Both the position numbers and the translations under genes were made by a program. Shown piece after piece: positions 8,701-16,557 of a stretch of DNA of 33,493 nt. The notes below the pieces were generated by a model. That model worked only from the letters and a program-made list of their open reading frames with translations. It was not told the DNA's origin and did not search any database. Position 1 is the first letter of the stretch; every line of letters begins with the position of its first letter. Source of the stretch: an uncultured Flavihumibacter sp. (GTDB taxonomy: Bacteria; Bacteroidota; Bacteroidia; Chitinophagales; Chitinophagaceae); the NCBI GenBank assembly GCA_946482545.1, contig CAMLRX010000046.1:1-33493 (forward strand), in the 5' to 3' direction.

Positions 8701-9447
8701 CTGGCGAAAGATAAAGTGAAGGCGTATTACAATGGTTCCACGCTTACGGGGCTCAATTATGTAAGGCTCGCCGGTTTTAGTTTGCCATTGGAAGTAGGGA
8801 GCGCAGTCTCCGGGGTTTACGCTTTTCCATGGCACGGGCTTGACCCCGCGAACGGGTCCGTGATCATCAAAAAAGATGGTCAGGTTACTACTGATTATGC
8901 CGCTTATCTGGCCGATCTGAAGAAGGAAGACCTCGTGTATGTAGGTGTTACCACCCCGCCTGTATTTGGCTCCATTCTGAACAATTTTGAATGGAAACGA
9001 CTGCAATTGAGTGTACTGCTGGCCTGGAAAGCAGGCTATGTCTATAGCCGCAGTTCCGTGTTCCCGGGGCAGGAATACAACAATGATTTGTCTTATCATG
9101 CCGACCTGCTGGAAAAATGGAAACAACCGGGTGATGAAAAGTTTACCTATGTTCCGGCAGGAGGAGGGCTGAATGGTTACAACTTGTTTGAAGCGGATAT
9201 ATACAGCGGATCGGAAGTATTGTATTCACGCGGTGACCATATTGCCATCCAGGATATCAACCTGGGTTATGCGCTCGCTTCCAGGCGTTCTTCACCAACA
9301 TTTTTTAAATCGGCCAGGATATTCCTTTATGCCCGGAACCTCGGATTTTTATGGAAGGCCGACAAAAATAACGTGGACCCCAATACGCCAAATGCCAGGT
9401 ATCCCCAACCGAAAATGTTCAGTGGAGGAGTGCAGCTTGCACTCTGA
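5791..9447 (+). CDS. SusC/RagA-family TonB-dependent transporter with STN signalling domain
   Basis: A 1218-residue outer-membrane protein. It contains a hydrophobic signal core at about residues 43-60, then the STN (secretin/TonB N-terminal) domain at about 70-125 that talks to FecR. A carboxypeptidase-regulatory-like beta domain spans about 160-245 (RGQVLDTTGTPLVGASVQVK). The TonB plug spans about 265-375, with the SusC motif ILRDAAAASIWGARAGNGVI. A 22-strand-type barrel extends to the C-terminus. ATG 5791 gives about 42 residues (GQRNPWQASGWGSYRRSGA and others) before the signal core; ATGs at 5926 and 5929 would give a conventional signal peptide instead. With the next gene it forms a SusCD pair importing a nutrient too large for porins, powered by TonB. 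The substrate is unknown, but the thioredoxin genes downstream suggest a thiol/disulfide or peptide ligand. Confidence 0.95.
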   Translation: MKKNALRTGASVADGQRNPWQASGWGSYRRSGATPARPSVTKLLLMMKMLSFFLLAGFLTCHAGGNAQHVTLSGRGLTFREVFRAIEQQTGYVVFGKQDFLPKNKRVTLNVRDVTLSSLLEKVLDGQGVTFELDAGTASIILSRKPTSANPEIDSVQAVRYIQVRGQVLDTTGTPLVGASVQVKGKSKGVVTGADGWFSIEAKEGDIVVVSFVGFQRRELPVNNVEGNWAVVLLPLQNKMEEVEVVSTGYQQLPKERATGAFTFVSREMLNRSTGPDILTRLEGITNGLLFNRTGAIGEDVGEFQLESRGRATILSESSPLIILNNFPFDGDIRDINPNDVENVTILRDAAAASIWGARAGNGVIVITTRQGQYNRKTEISVSANTSITSKPDLFYDRQFMPSAMVMQIEKERFLRGDWTVNEMFMKAAFSQYAELLIKQRDNLISEEAFQAEKTRMENTDIRNDALKYLYQNAIQQQYSVGINGGSDVNRYFFSVGYDRNRSGMIGNDSRRLTLNMDNTFRPVKTLEITARMNYTKGMSSNNAINITDMGRGSAGIRPYYSLADANGNPLPVEMYLRTAAREEAESKGYLPWTYVPLEEVKLADNTASSSFLNLSTNIRYQFVKGISLDATYQYMESKSSSRYYYSPETYYVRNLVNNFTQPDGSKPIPYGGILRLGSPTEQVQHSARALLNGSKTMGDHSMMILGGAELRQMTDQNFPGTILYNYDENLGIGTSAMNFNLPYPTFSGSPSNIPGSNEMPYYFMDRYLSYFANGSHTFRSKYILSGSFRWDGSNLFGVKANQKGTLLWSAGASWDIASEKFFKATWVDHLRLRTTYGSSGNVNKEVSVYPVIRYNTSLWADPNLAQSASIISPGNPSLKWERVATLNLGFDWSFFNKRISGTLDLFQKDANDLIGDAFISPSTGINSTNVFLNAYRYNYASLRTRGIDLQVTTKNTTGTFNWQTTWWFNLAKDKVKAYYNGSTLTGLNYVRLAGFSLPLEVGSAVSGVYAFPWHGLDPANGSVIIKKDGQVTTDYAAYLADLKKEDLVYVGVTTPPVFGSILNNFEWKRLQLSVLLAWKAGYVYSRSSVFPGQEYNNDLSYHADLLEKWKQPGDEKFTYVPAGGGLNGYNLFEADIYSGSEVLYSRGDHIAIQDINLGYALASRRSSPTFFKSARIFLYARNLGFLWKADKNNVDPNTPNARYPQPKMFSGGVQLAL

Positions 9448-9471
9448 TTCACTTTTAAATTGTTAGAACTC

Positions 9472-10914
9472 ATGAAACACGCTATCTGCTATATCTCTGT
9501 TTTATTGCTGCTCCTGCTTACGGGTTGCGGCAAGGAATTTCTTGATGTAAAGTATTCCAAAACGCTTGAGGTGCCCCACCGTATTGCCGATTTTCAGGCC
9601 ATCGTCGATTTCAACTTCCTCACTTTGATGGGGGGCGGTTCCGCGCATACCCTGGCTGCCAATGGGAGCGATGAATACATGATGACGGATAAAAAATGGG
9701 CCGAAATAGCCACTGGCACCAGCGCTCATCTAAGGCATATCTACACCTGGGCCAAAGAGATCGATATGCTCCGGTACGAATCCATATCGGACTGGAACGC
9801 GTCCTACACGCTGATCTTTCAGGCTAATCTCGCAATAGATGGACTGAATAAAATTCAACCCGGTAACAACGAACGCGCAGCCTGGGAACTGGCTAAAGGA
9901 CAGGCGCATTTCATCAGGGCATTACGGTATTATCACCTGGCGCAACAATACGCGTTCCCGTATTTGAAGCATGAAGACAATCGTTATGGCCTACCCCTGC
10001 GCCTTGAACCAGATGTAACACTGAACATACAACGTGCTTCCGTGCATGCAACATATCAGCAAATATTGAAGGATGCGGAAGAAGCGGCCGCACTGCTCCC
10101 AATTTTAAACAACCGGAGCAACTACCTCCGGCCTGGAAAAGCTGCAGCCTTCGCCATACTGGCAAAAATTTACCTTCAGATGGAAGCGTACGAAAAAGCT
10201 GCTGAGTACGCATCGAAATGCCTGGAACTCCGTGGCGGACTGCTGGACTTTAATACACTGGATGCAGCCAATCCCGATAAAGCGTACGATTATACGTTTG
10301 AATTTGATTACGGTGTAAATAATCCGGAAGTGCTTTATTACACCACTGCAGGTGGCAGCTACAGCGAGGCGCTGTATGTTCAGATCAACCAGGACGGGGT
10401 GGTATTTGATCCCGCTTTGATGGCGCTGTATGAACCTGGTGATCTGCGTTATCCTGTTTACTTCAGGAAGTATTTTGATATGGACAATTTCAGGTACCTC
10501 GTGTTCAAAGGTTCTTATGCGGGCTACAGCTATTTTACCGGTCTGGCCACCGATGAGATATACCTTCTAAGGGCTGAATGTAATGCCCGTTTAAACAAAA
10601 CGGAGGAAGCGCTGGACGACCTGAATCTGCTGCTGAAGAACAGATTCGACCCGGCCCATTACCAACCGGTTACTGAAACAGATAAAACAGCATTGCTCCG
10701 CCTCATCTTCCGCGAAAGGAAAAGAGAACTCCTGTTCAGGGGGGTAAGGTGGGAGGACCTGCGCAGGATGAATAAAGACCCAGAACTGGCGCAAACACTG
10801 GTACGGGAAGTGGGCGGACAAAGATTTGAACTCGTTCCCAACGATAAGCGGTACACCTGGCCCATTCCTTTGTCTGAAGTTCAATCTGCAGGCCTGGAGC
10901 AGAATCCACGGTAG
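9472..10914 (+). CDS. SusD/RagB-family outer-membrane lipoprotein
   Basis: A 480-residue lipoprotein that forms the hinged substrate-binding lid over the SusC barrel. The signal peptide ends in the lipobox LTGC, with lipidated Cys19. The N-terminal SusD-like domain carries the typical TPR-like helices (ELAKGQAHFIRALRYYHLAQ). The C-terminal RagB/SusD domain contains the signature around RLIFRERKRELLFRGVRWED and ends with the usual WPIPLSEVQSA...QNP pattern. ATG 9472 is chosen, since the TTG at 9460 only adds four residues before it. It starts 24 bases after the SusC stop and is clearly co-transcribed with it. Confidence 0.95.
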   Translation: MKHAICYISVLLLLLLTGCGKEFLDVKYSKTLEVPHRIADFQAIVDFNFLTLMGGGSAHTLAANGSDEYMMTDKKWAEIATGTSAHLRHIYTWAKEIDMLRYESISDWNASYTLIFQANLAIDGLNKIQPGNNERAAWELAKGQAHFIRALRYYHLAQQYAFPYLKHEDNRYGLPLRLEPDVTLNIQRASVHATYQQILKDAEEAAALLPILNNRSNYLRPGKAAAFAILAKIYLQMEAYEKAAEYASKCLELRGGLLDFNTLDAANPDKAYDYTFEFDYGVNNPEVLYYTTAGGSYSEALYVQINQDGVVFDPALMALYEPGDLRYPVYFRKYFDMDNFRYLVFKGSYAGYSYFTGLATDEIYLLRAECNARLNKTEEALDDLNLLLKNRFDPAHYQPVTETDKTALLRLIFRERKRELLFRGVRWEDLRRMNKDPELAQTLVREVGGQRFELVPNDKRYTWPIPLSEVQSAGLEQNPR

Positions 10915-11016
10915 TTTTTTGGTGTTAAGAACAACGTTCCGGTCCCTGTTAATGGACGGAGTGGCCATGCTTTGCCGGGACATTCCGCAAAAAATCTAAT
11001 CAACTAAATAATTAAA

Positions 11017-12186
11017 ATGAAACAATTATTTTCTTTCAGGCAGTTCCTGTTGGCAGGCTTGCTGCTTTCCGGAACAGATTTACTGGCGCAGGAAGAAAGG
11101 CCCTTTACACTCTCCGGGCAACTCAGTGCTTTCCGTGAGGGAAAAGTGTACCTGATGGTTTTTGACCGTGGGCATGGAAGAAGGGAAGACAGTTGCACAC
11201 TGGTGGATGGAAAATTCAGTTTTAAAGGTGTGTTGCACAACCCTATTCCTGAAGCAATATTAAGTATGCCCGTTCCCGCTACTGAAGCTGAACTGGCAGC
11301 CAACCCGTTTGCAGGAAGAAGCAACCGGATGATGTTGCTCCCTGCCGGAAACACCAACGCCGCCGGGAACAGCTTGGAAGACCTTTCATTTTCCGGAAAT
11401 ACTACCATAAATGAATATGCGAAGCTGGAAACGGCAAGATATCCTTTCGACGAAACGATGAAAACGATCGGTAATTATTACAGGGAAGTGGCGGATGGTC
11501 CGGGCTTCCCGGGAAAGGAAGACACGCTCCTTCAAATCCAGAAGCAGGGGAAACTGAACTGGGAAAAACGGGAAGCCGTTGAGCTGGACTTTTGCCGCAG
11601 AAACCCCAACTCGTTAATTAGCATGGCCCTGCTGAGGTCGAAGGCTGAACAACAGGAACCAACCCATATAGGTGAATTGGAGCAATGCATCGCAGTGCTT
11701 TCACCTGAATTGAAAAACAGTCCTGACATGCAGCAATGCCTTACCAGGTTAAAAACCCTGCGTAACCTTGCCATCGGGAAGTCCATCGTGGATTTCAGTA
11801 TGCCTGATACCCTGAACAACTTTGTTTCGCCTGCATCGTACCGGGGTAAATATGTCCTGGTAGAATTCTGGGCAAGCTGGTGTGGTCCATGCCGGATGGA
11901 AATCCCACACCTCCGCGAAACGTATGCCGCCTTCAGCCACAAAGGTTTCGAGATACTGGGCGTTTCGATGGACGACAATAAGGAGAAATGGCTGAAGGCG
12001 CTGGCGGAAGAAAAGATGCCCTGGAAGCAGGTATCTGACCTGAAAGGATGGAAAAGTGATGTGGTGAAAATGTATTCGATACAGGCCATTCCACTGAACT
12101 TTCTCGTGGACCCGGATGGCGTTATCGTGGCATCGAACCTTCGTGGTGAACAGCTTGCGGAGAAGTTGAAAGAACTTATAAAATGA
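11017..12186 (+). CDS. TlpA-like thiol-disulfide oxidoreductase with N-terminal DUF4369 (copy 1)
   Basis: A 389-residue exported protein. It has a signal peptide (about residues 1-24, ending LLAQ), a DUF4369 beta domain (about 28-130; GKVYLMVFDRG, VDGKFSFKGVL), a helical linker and a TlpA/AhpC-TSA thioredoxin domain (about 255-389). The redox motif is FWASWCGPC with Cys289 and Cys292, and the cis-proline loop is at IQAIPLNFLVDPDG. The family reduces or isomerises disulfides in the periplasm. Its place right behind SusD suggests it acts on the imported ligand or keeps envelope proteins of this system reduced; that is inference. The gap to SusD is 102 bases with no clear terminator. It is a tandem paralogue of the next gene. 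Confidence 0.93.
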   Translation: MKQLFSFRQFLLAGLLLSGTDLLAQEERPFTLSGQLSAFREGKVYLMVFDRGHGRREDSCTLVDGKFSFKGVLHNPIPEAILSMPVPATEAELAANPFAGRSNRMMLLPAGNTNAAGNSLEDLSFSGNTTINEYAKLETARYPFDETMKTIGNYYREVADGPGFPGKEDTLLQIQKQGKLNWEKREAVELDFCRRNPNSLISMALLRSKAEQQEPTHIGELEQCIAVLSPELKNSPDMQQCLTRLKTLRNLAIGKSIVDFSMPDTLNNFVSPASYRGKYVLVEFWASWCGPCRMEIPHLRETYAAFSHKGFEILGVSMDDNKEKWLKALAEEKMPWKQVSDLKGWKSDVVKMYSIQAIPLNFLVDPDGVIVASNLRGEQLAEKLKELIK

Positions 12187-12248
12187 TCGGGGAAAGAAAT
12201 TTTTTAAACATTGTGCTGAATAACCTCAGTGTATAAAATCAGAAAATC

Positions 12249-13445
12249 ATGAAAAAAATCTTGTTGCAAACGACCACCGTTGTATGCCTGTTCATAGCAG
12301 GTATAACTTCGGCATGGGCAAACACCGGGAAAAAATCTTTTGCGCTGAAGGGGACATTGAAACAGGTTAAATCAGGGAAAATATACCTGATGCAGGAAGC
12401 TACGCTGGTGGAAAGGTTTCAGCATCCCGAACTACTGATCTCCGACAGCACAATGGTGGTGGATGGAAAATTTAGTTTTAAAGGCGAACTCAATAGCGAT
12501 GCGGTGTATATGTACCTTACTATGTCGGTGCCCGCCAGTAAGGCTGAACTGGAGCAGGATCCGTTTGCCGCGCATACGATCCGTTATTTTTACCTCTTTG
12601 CCGGAAAAACAATCGCCTCCGGTAACCGGCTCAACGACCTGGTATTTTCAGGCAACAAAGAAATCGCTTCATTTAATGTGCTGGATGAAAGGCTGAAACC
12701 TGTGAAATCAGCTTCGGACCAGGTGTTCAGAAAACAGTTCAGGTTTTCCAATGCACTTGATATGCCCGGAAGAACAGATTCCATTGGCGTATGTTTGATG
12801 CTGAATGATAGTCTTAGAAAAGTACAGGACCATATTGAAGCGGATTTCATAAAACAATATCCTGCTGCTTTATTGAGTGTTACCCTGCTGGCCAACAGAA
12901 GCAAACAGGCTGAGGCTGCTGATGCCGCCACAATCATTGCCTTACTGGACCAGTTATCCCCTTCGTTAAGCGCCCGGCCCGATATGGTGGCCATTCGTCA
13001 ACGGATGGAAGAACTCGACCGCCTGGTGGTAGGGAAAAAATTGCCGGAATTCAGTTTACCGGATACTACCGGAAAGTTGATCCCGCTTTCAGCTTATCGT
13101 GGGAAGTACGTGCTGGTGGAGTTTTGGGCGAGCTGGTGCGGACCATGTCGCTCTGAAATCCCCGTTCTGAAAGAAAATCACACTGCATTCAAGGCTAAAA
13201 ATTTTGACATCATCAGCATTTCCATAGACGATAGCCGGGAAAAATGGTTGCGGGCGCTTCAGGAAGAAAAACTTCCTTGGATGCAGGTGGCTGATTTAAA
13301 TGGTGGAGACGGTGCGTTGGCGAAGCAGTACGGGATCAAAGCCATACCACTCAACTTTTTACTGGATCCCGATGGTGTTGTGATTGCCCGTGATCTCCGT
13401 GGTGATGCGCTGGGCAGGTTCCTGGAGTCTGTTATTTCTAAATAA
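12249..13445 (+). CDS. TlpA-like thiol-disulfide oxidoreductase with N-terminal DUF4369 (copy 2)
   Basis: A 398-residue paralogue of the preceding gene with the same order: signal peptide ending at about ITSAWA, DUF4369 domain (GKIYLMQEATLVE, VVDGKFSFKGEL) and C-terminal thioredoxin domain with FWASWCGPC (Cys297 and Cys300). Long stretches match copy 1 closely (YRGKYVLVEFWASWCGPC, EKWLRALQEEKLPWMQVADL), while the middle linker has diverged. This suggests an old tandem duplication with retained chemistry and possibly different partners. The gene starts 62 bases after copy 1 and ends 28 bases before the next thioredoxin-like gene, so all three are probably on one transcript. Confidence 0.93.
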   Translation: MKKILLQTTTVVCLFIAGITSAWANTGKKSFALKGTLKQVKSGKIYLMQEATLVERFQHPELLISDSTMVVDGKFSFKGELNSDAVYMYLTMSVPASKAELEQDPFAAHTIRYFYLFAGKTIASGNRLNDLVFSGNKEIASFNVLDERLKPVKSASDQVFRKQFRFSNALDMPGRTDSIGVCLMLNDSLRKVQDHIEADFIKQYPAALLSVTLLANRSKQAEAADAATIIALLDQLSPSLSARPDMVAIRQRMEELDRLVVGKKLPEFSLPDTTGKLIPLSAYRGKYVLVEFWASWCGPCRSEIPVLKENHTAFKAKNFDIISISIDDSREKWLRALQEEKLPWMQVADLNGGDGALAKQYGIKAIPLNFLLDPDGVVIARDLRGDALGRFLESVISK

Positions 13446-13473
13446 CCCGTATTTGAAAATTAATAAGTTAACC

Positions 13474-14763
13474 ATGAAAGTTACCCTTGCTGTCCTTCTT
13501 TTTTTCACCTCCGTTTCTTCGTTTGCGCAAGGTGTTGTTTTTGATGAAACACATTCCTGGGCGGAGATAAAAGCGCGTGCCCGCAAAGAGAACAAATACA
13601 TCCTGCTCGATTGTTATGCGACCTGGTGCGCCCCTTGTGTGGAAATGATTAAAAACGTTTTTTCCAGGGAAGATGTGGGCGCGTTGCTGAACGAAAAATT
13701 TATAACGGTGAAGGTGCAGACCGATAAAACGGAAAAAGACAATGCGCATGTGAAGTCGTGGTACGCCGATGGTGAAACGATTGCCAGGAATTATGAACTT
13801 GTTTCACTGCCCACTTTCCTGTTTTTTTCACCGGATGGTACATTCGTGCACAGGCTTCCCGGCACCTACGATGCGCCAACCTTTATAAAGTTGTGTACGG
13901 AAGCGCTGGACCCCGAAAAACAGTATTTCGCGCTGCGCGACCGTTATTTGAAGGAAGGGAAAACAGATCCGGTCCGGTTGAAAAACCTTACGCTGCTGGC
14001 ATCGAAAGTATTTGCGCAGGACGATGCAAAAATGTTCGCCATGCAATACCTGCAAACACAAAAAGATATTTTTACGAAGGAGAACATCCCATTTATTTTT
14101 CGCTGCGCGAACGCCAGTCGTGAGAAGGGATTTGATATCCTGGTTAAAAATTCCAAAAAAGTGGATGATGTGATGTGGCCCGATGCATCGGGTGAAATCA
14201 TAAGGCGGGTAATTAAAAAGGAAGAAATCGATACGGTGCTGTTTGGCGGGCATATACCCCAATGGGAAGCACTTGAACAACGGTTGAAAAAGAAGTATCC
14301 CGTTTACGCAGACCATGTGTTGCTGGAAAGCAAAGTATTTTATTTCCTGATGAAAGGCGATCGGGTAAATTTAAAACCTGTCCTAAGGAATTTCATGAAC
14401 CTTTATGGCACTTATGCAAAAGGGAGAGAACTGGACCAATACGCCAGGATCATACTGCTGAACAGCGAAGATAAAACTGAATTGGAGGAAGCGCTGGAAT
14501 GGAGTGCCCGCGCTATTGTGGTGAATGAATTTTCTTCGCGCTGGTCATCAGTTGAGGAAGATAAAAGAACCGGGATCGTTGCATTTGTTGTAAATGATCT
14601 TGGTTTATTGCTGAATACTTATGCATTGCTGCTGCACAAACTGGGAAGAACGAATGAGGCAATTCCTTTCCAGGAAAAGGTGGTTTTATTAGCGGGAGAC
14701 CAGGAGAAAAAACTTTACATGGAAGAGCTTTCTGGAATGAAGTTGGGGCAGAAGATACATTGA
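13474..14763 (+). CDS. Exported thioredoxin-fold protein with CAPC motif and long C-terminal extension
   Basis: A 429-residue protein. The signal peptide (KVTLAVLLFFTSVSSFAQ) is followed by a compact thioredoxin domain at about residues 25-150 with active site YATWCAPC (Cys52 and Cys55) and cis-proline at SLPTFLFF. A helical C-terminal region of about 280 residues with no obvious catalytic motif follows; it resembles TPR-like or dimerisation modules seen in Bacteroidota thioredoxin-family proteins. ATG 13474 is chosen because it begins the signal peptide; the same frame is open upstream but lies inside the previous gene. CAPC instead of CGPC usually shifts redox potential toward a thiol reductase or DsbD-partner role. 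It is the third thioredoxin-like gene in a row behind this SusCD pair. Confidence 0.88.
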   Translation: MKVTLAVLLFFTSVSSFAQGVVFDETHSWAEIKARARKENKYILLDCYATWCAPCVEMIKNVFSREDVGALLNEKFITVKVQTDKTEKDNAHVKSWYADGETIARNYELVSLPTFLFFSPDGTFVHRLPGTYDAPTFIKLCTEALDPEKQYFALRDRYLKEGKTDPVRLKNLTLLASKVFAQDDAKMFAMQYLQTQKDIFTKENIPFIFRCANASREKGFDILVKNSKKVDDVMWPDASGEIIRRVIKKEEIDTVLFGGHIPQWEALEQRLKKKYPVYADHVLLESKVFYFLMKGDRVNLKPVLRNFMNLYGTYAKGRELDQYARIILLNSEDKTELEEALEWSARAIVVNEFSSRWSSVEEDKRTGIVAFVVNDLGLLLNTYALLLHKLGRTNEAIPFQEKVVLLAGDQEKKLYMEELSGMKLGQKIH

Positions 14764-14780
14764 AAGGTTATCTTGCCCCC

Positions 14781-15773
14781 ATGAATCCCATTTTCCCCGC
14801 TACCTATTCCACCCTTGATCCCGAAGCATTGGCGCAATTGGTTACAACGTATTATGCGCTGGGCAATACGCAATGTACATTCCTGGTGCGTGGCGTGGGG
14901 GATACCTATCTTGTAGAAGCGGAGAAAATCCAATACATCCTTAGGGTGTACAGGTCCACACACCGTACCCTTCCCCAGATACAGGAAGAAGTGAACCTGT
15001 TGTTACACCTTAGGCAGGCGGGTGTTTCCGTTTCTTGCCCGATTAAAAATACCGCTGGCGAAGCCATCATGGAACTCAATGCTGTAGAGGGTCTCAGGTA
15101 TGCGGCACTATTCAGTTACGCGCCCGGAAAAACGGAGCGGAGGCCGAATGAACACCAGTTGAAGAACCTGGGCAGAGAAGTAGCAGGGTTCCACAACGCC
15201 GCTTCCACAATTCAGCAAGGAAATGCCCGGTGGACATTCGATTTCAATACTACCTTGTTTTCCCCGCTCGAAAGATTGAGACCCGTATTTTCTGACGATC
15301 AGGAAACCTATATTTGGCTGAAACAAATGGCCCAGCGGGTGGAAGAAAAGTTTTCGCAGATGGATACGTCGAACTTCACCTGCGGCTATTGTCATTTCGA
15401 TTTCCTTCCGAAGAACTTTCATTTTGATGGCGGGGAGGTCACCCTTTTTGATTTCGATTTTATGGGCTATGGCTGGCAGGTAAATGATATCATGTCGTTC
15501 TGGCAACACCTAGTACTGGAAGTGTACACCAACCGGATGACGCAGTCCGATGCGGATAATGCTTACCGGGTTTTCCTGGAAGGATACGCGGAATACCGCA
15601 CAGTAAGTGAAGAAGAACTGGACGCTGTGCCTTACCTCTCATTGGGTTTCTGGCTTTTTTATATGGGGTTTCATACCACGCACGATCAGTTCAGGGTATT
15701 CACGCAACCGCCGTACCCAAAAGCTTATGCGGGTATAATCAGGTATATCGTGGAAAGATGTTGGAAGGCTTAG
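14781..15773 (+). CDS. APH/choline-kinase-fold phosphotransferase
   Basis: A 330-residue cytosolic kinase-fold protein of the aminoglycoside phosphotransferase / homoserine-kinase-II type superfamily. The N-lobe has the lysine-strand equivalent (YILRVYR). The catalytic loop is CHFDFLPKN (His205, Asp207, Asn212), an HFD variant of the usual HGD, and the Mg-binding motif is FDFDF (Asp224 and Asp226). The substrate is probably a small hydroxylated molecule (amino alcohol, sugar or amino acid); antibiotic resistance is not implied by sequence alone. ATG 14781 gives the family-like start NPIFPATYST; a TTG at 14760 would overlap the previous stop codon. It sits 17 bases after the CAPC thioredoxin gene, so it may be the last gene of the uptake operon and act on the imported substrate. 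Confidence 0.85.
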   Translation: MNPIFPATYSTLDPEALAQLVTTYYALGNTQCTFLVRGVGDTYLVEAEKIQYILRVYRSTHRTLPQIQEEVNLLLHLRQAGVSVSCPIKNTAGEAIMELNAVEGLRYAALFSYAPGKTERRPNEHQLKNLGREVAGFHNAASTIQQGNARWTFDFNTTLFSPLERLRPVFSDDQETYIWLKQMAQRVEEKFSQMDTSNFTCGYCHFDFLPKNFHFDGGEVTLFDFDFMGYGWQVNDIMSFWQHLVLEVYTNRMTQSDADNAYRVFLEGYAEYRTVSEEELDAVPYLSLGFWLFYMGFHTTHDQFRVFTQPPYPKAYAGIIRYIVERCWKA

Positions 15774-15857
15774 CTGAATAACCTACCGAACGATGAAGGG
15801 AGTGACACAACGGAAGCCGGGACTTGTTCTGGCGACGGTAAGCCCAAAAGGTTAAAA

Positions 15858-16463
15858 TTATTTCCGGTCAATATCCAGTATCTCGTCTCCATCCAGCATC
15901 TGCTTCAACTCGGCTTTAGTGAAGAAAGTAAGTTCTCCGGAGTATCCTTCATTCCCTTTGGCTTTCAGGTCTGCCAGTCCGGTCACTTTATTGGTTTCAT
16001 AAGCACTTACATCTACGATCACGGAGTCGCCAGCTACTTTTGTTACTTTGTACAGGGTGTATTGACCAGATCCGATCTTGATTTCAAAAACGTCTTCGGG
16101 TTTTGGCTCCTGAATCAGGATGGCATTGCGCGTATCTTTCCTGTTTTCGCTGATCACGCCAATGGAAATAAGTATGGCGAGCAGTGCAAGTCCGGAGAAA
16201 GCCCAGATTGGTGTTTTACCTGTTTTGCCGGTTTCTTCGGAAGCCATTCTAAGCGCATCGCTCATTTCCTTTTTCTCCAGGACCTGCTTGCAATTCGGAC
16301 ATTCGGTATACACAAGTTTCCGCATGGGGAAAAACGGTATCCAGAATACATGCGCATACTTTTGAATGGTGACCAGGTTCAGCCGGTTATTCGAACAGTT
16401 AGGGCAACTGGTTTGAATGGTTTCTACTGCAATTTGTTTTGCTTTGCTTCCAAAGATGATCAT
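15858..16463 (-). CDS. Zinc-ribbon membrane protein, unknown function
   Basis: A 201-residue protein with an N-terminal zinc ribbon (Cys20-Pro-Asn-Cys23 and Cys55-Pro-Asn-Cys58) in the style of zinc-ribbon_15/DUF-type domains. One transmembrane helix lies at about 86-104 (IWAFSGLALLAILISIGVIS). A C-terminal extracytoplasmic beta-rich domain of about 95 residues follows (YTLYKVTKVAGDSVIVDVSA). No enzymatic motif is visible. It lies 94 bases downstream of the WYL regulator on the same strand and is convergent with the phosphotransferase gene. A sensor or scaffold role is possible but unproven. Confidence 0.75.
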   Translation of the reverse strand: MIIFGSKAKQIAVETIQTSCPNCSNNRLNLVTIQKYAHVFWIPFFPMRKLVYTECPNCKQVLEKKEMSDALRMASEETGKTGKTPIWAFSGLALLAILISIGVISENRKDTRNAILIQEPKPEDVFEIKIGSGQYTLYKVTKVAGDSVIVDVSAYETNKVTGLADLKAKGNEGYSGELTFFTKAELKQMLDGDEILDIDRK

Positions 16464-16557
16464 CGCGTTCGGTTAAGGGTTGAAGGTTGTATGGAAAGCA
16501 GGAAAGATAAATAGGGGATGGCAGATATTAGAGTTTAAAGGTTATCTTTTTATTATG

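Noticed and set aside
14760..14780. TTG start for the phosphotransferase overlapping the previous stop
   Set aside because: ATG 14781 gives the expected family N-terminus; the extra seven residues add nothing.
14781..15773. Aminoglycoside resistance gene
   Set aside because: The fold is shared by many small-molecule kinases, the catalytic loop is a variant, and the gene sits in an uptake operon; resistance is not supported.
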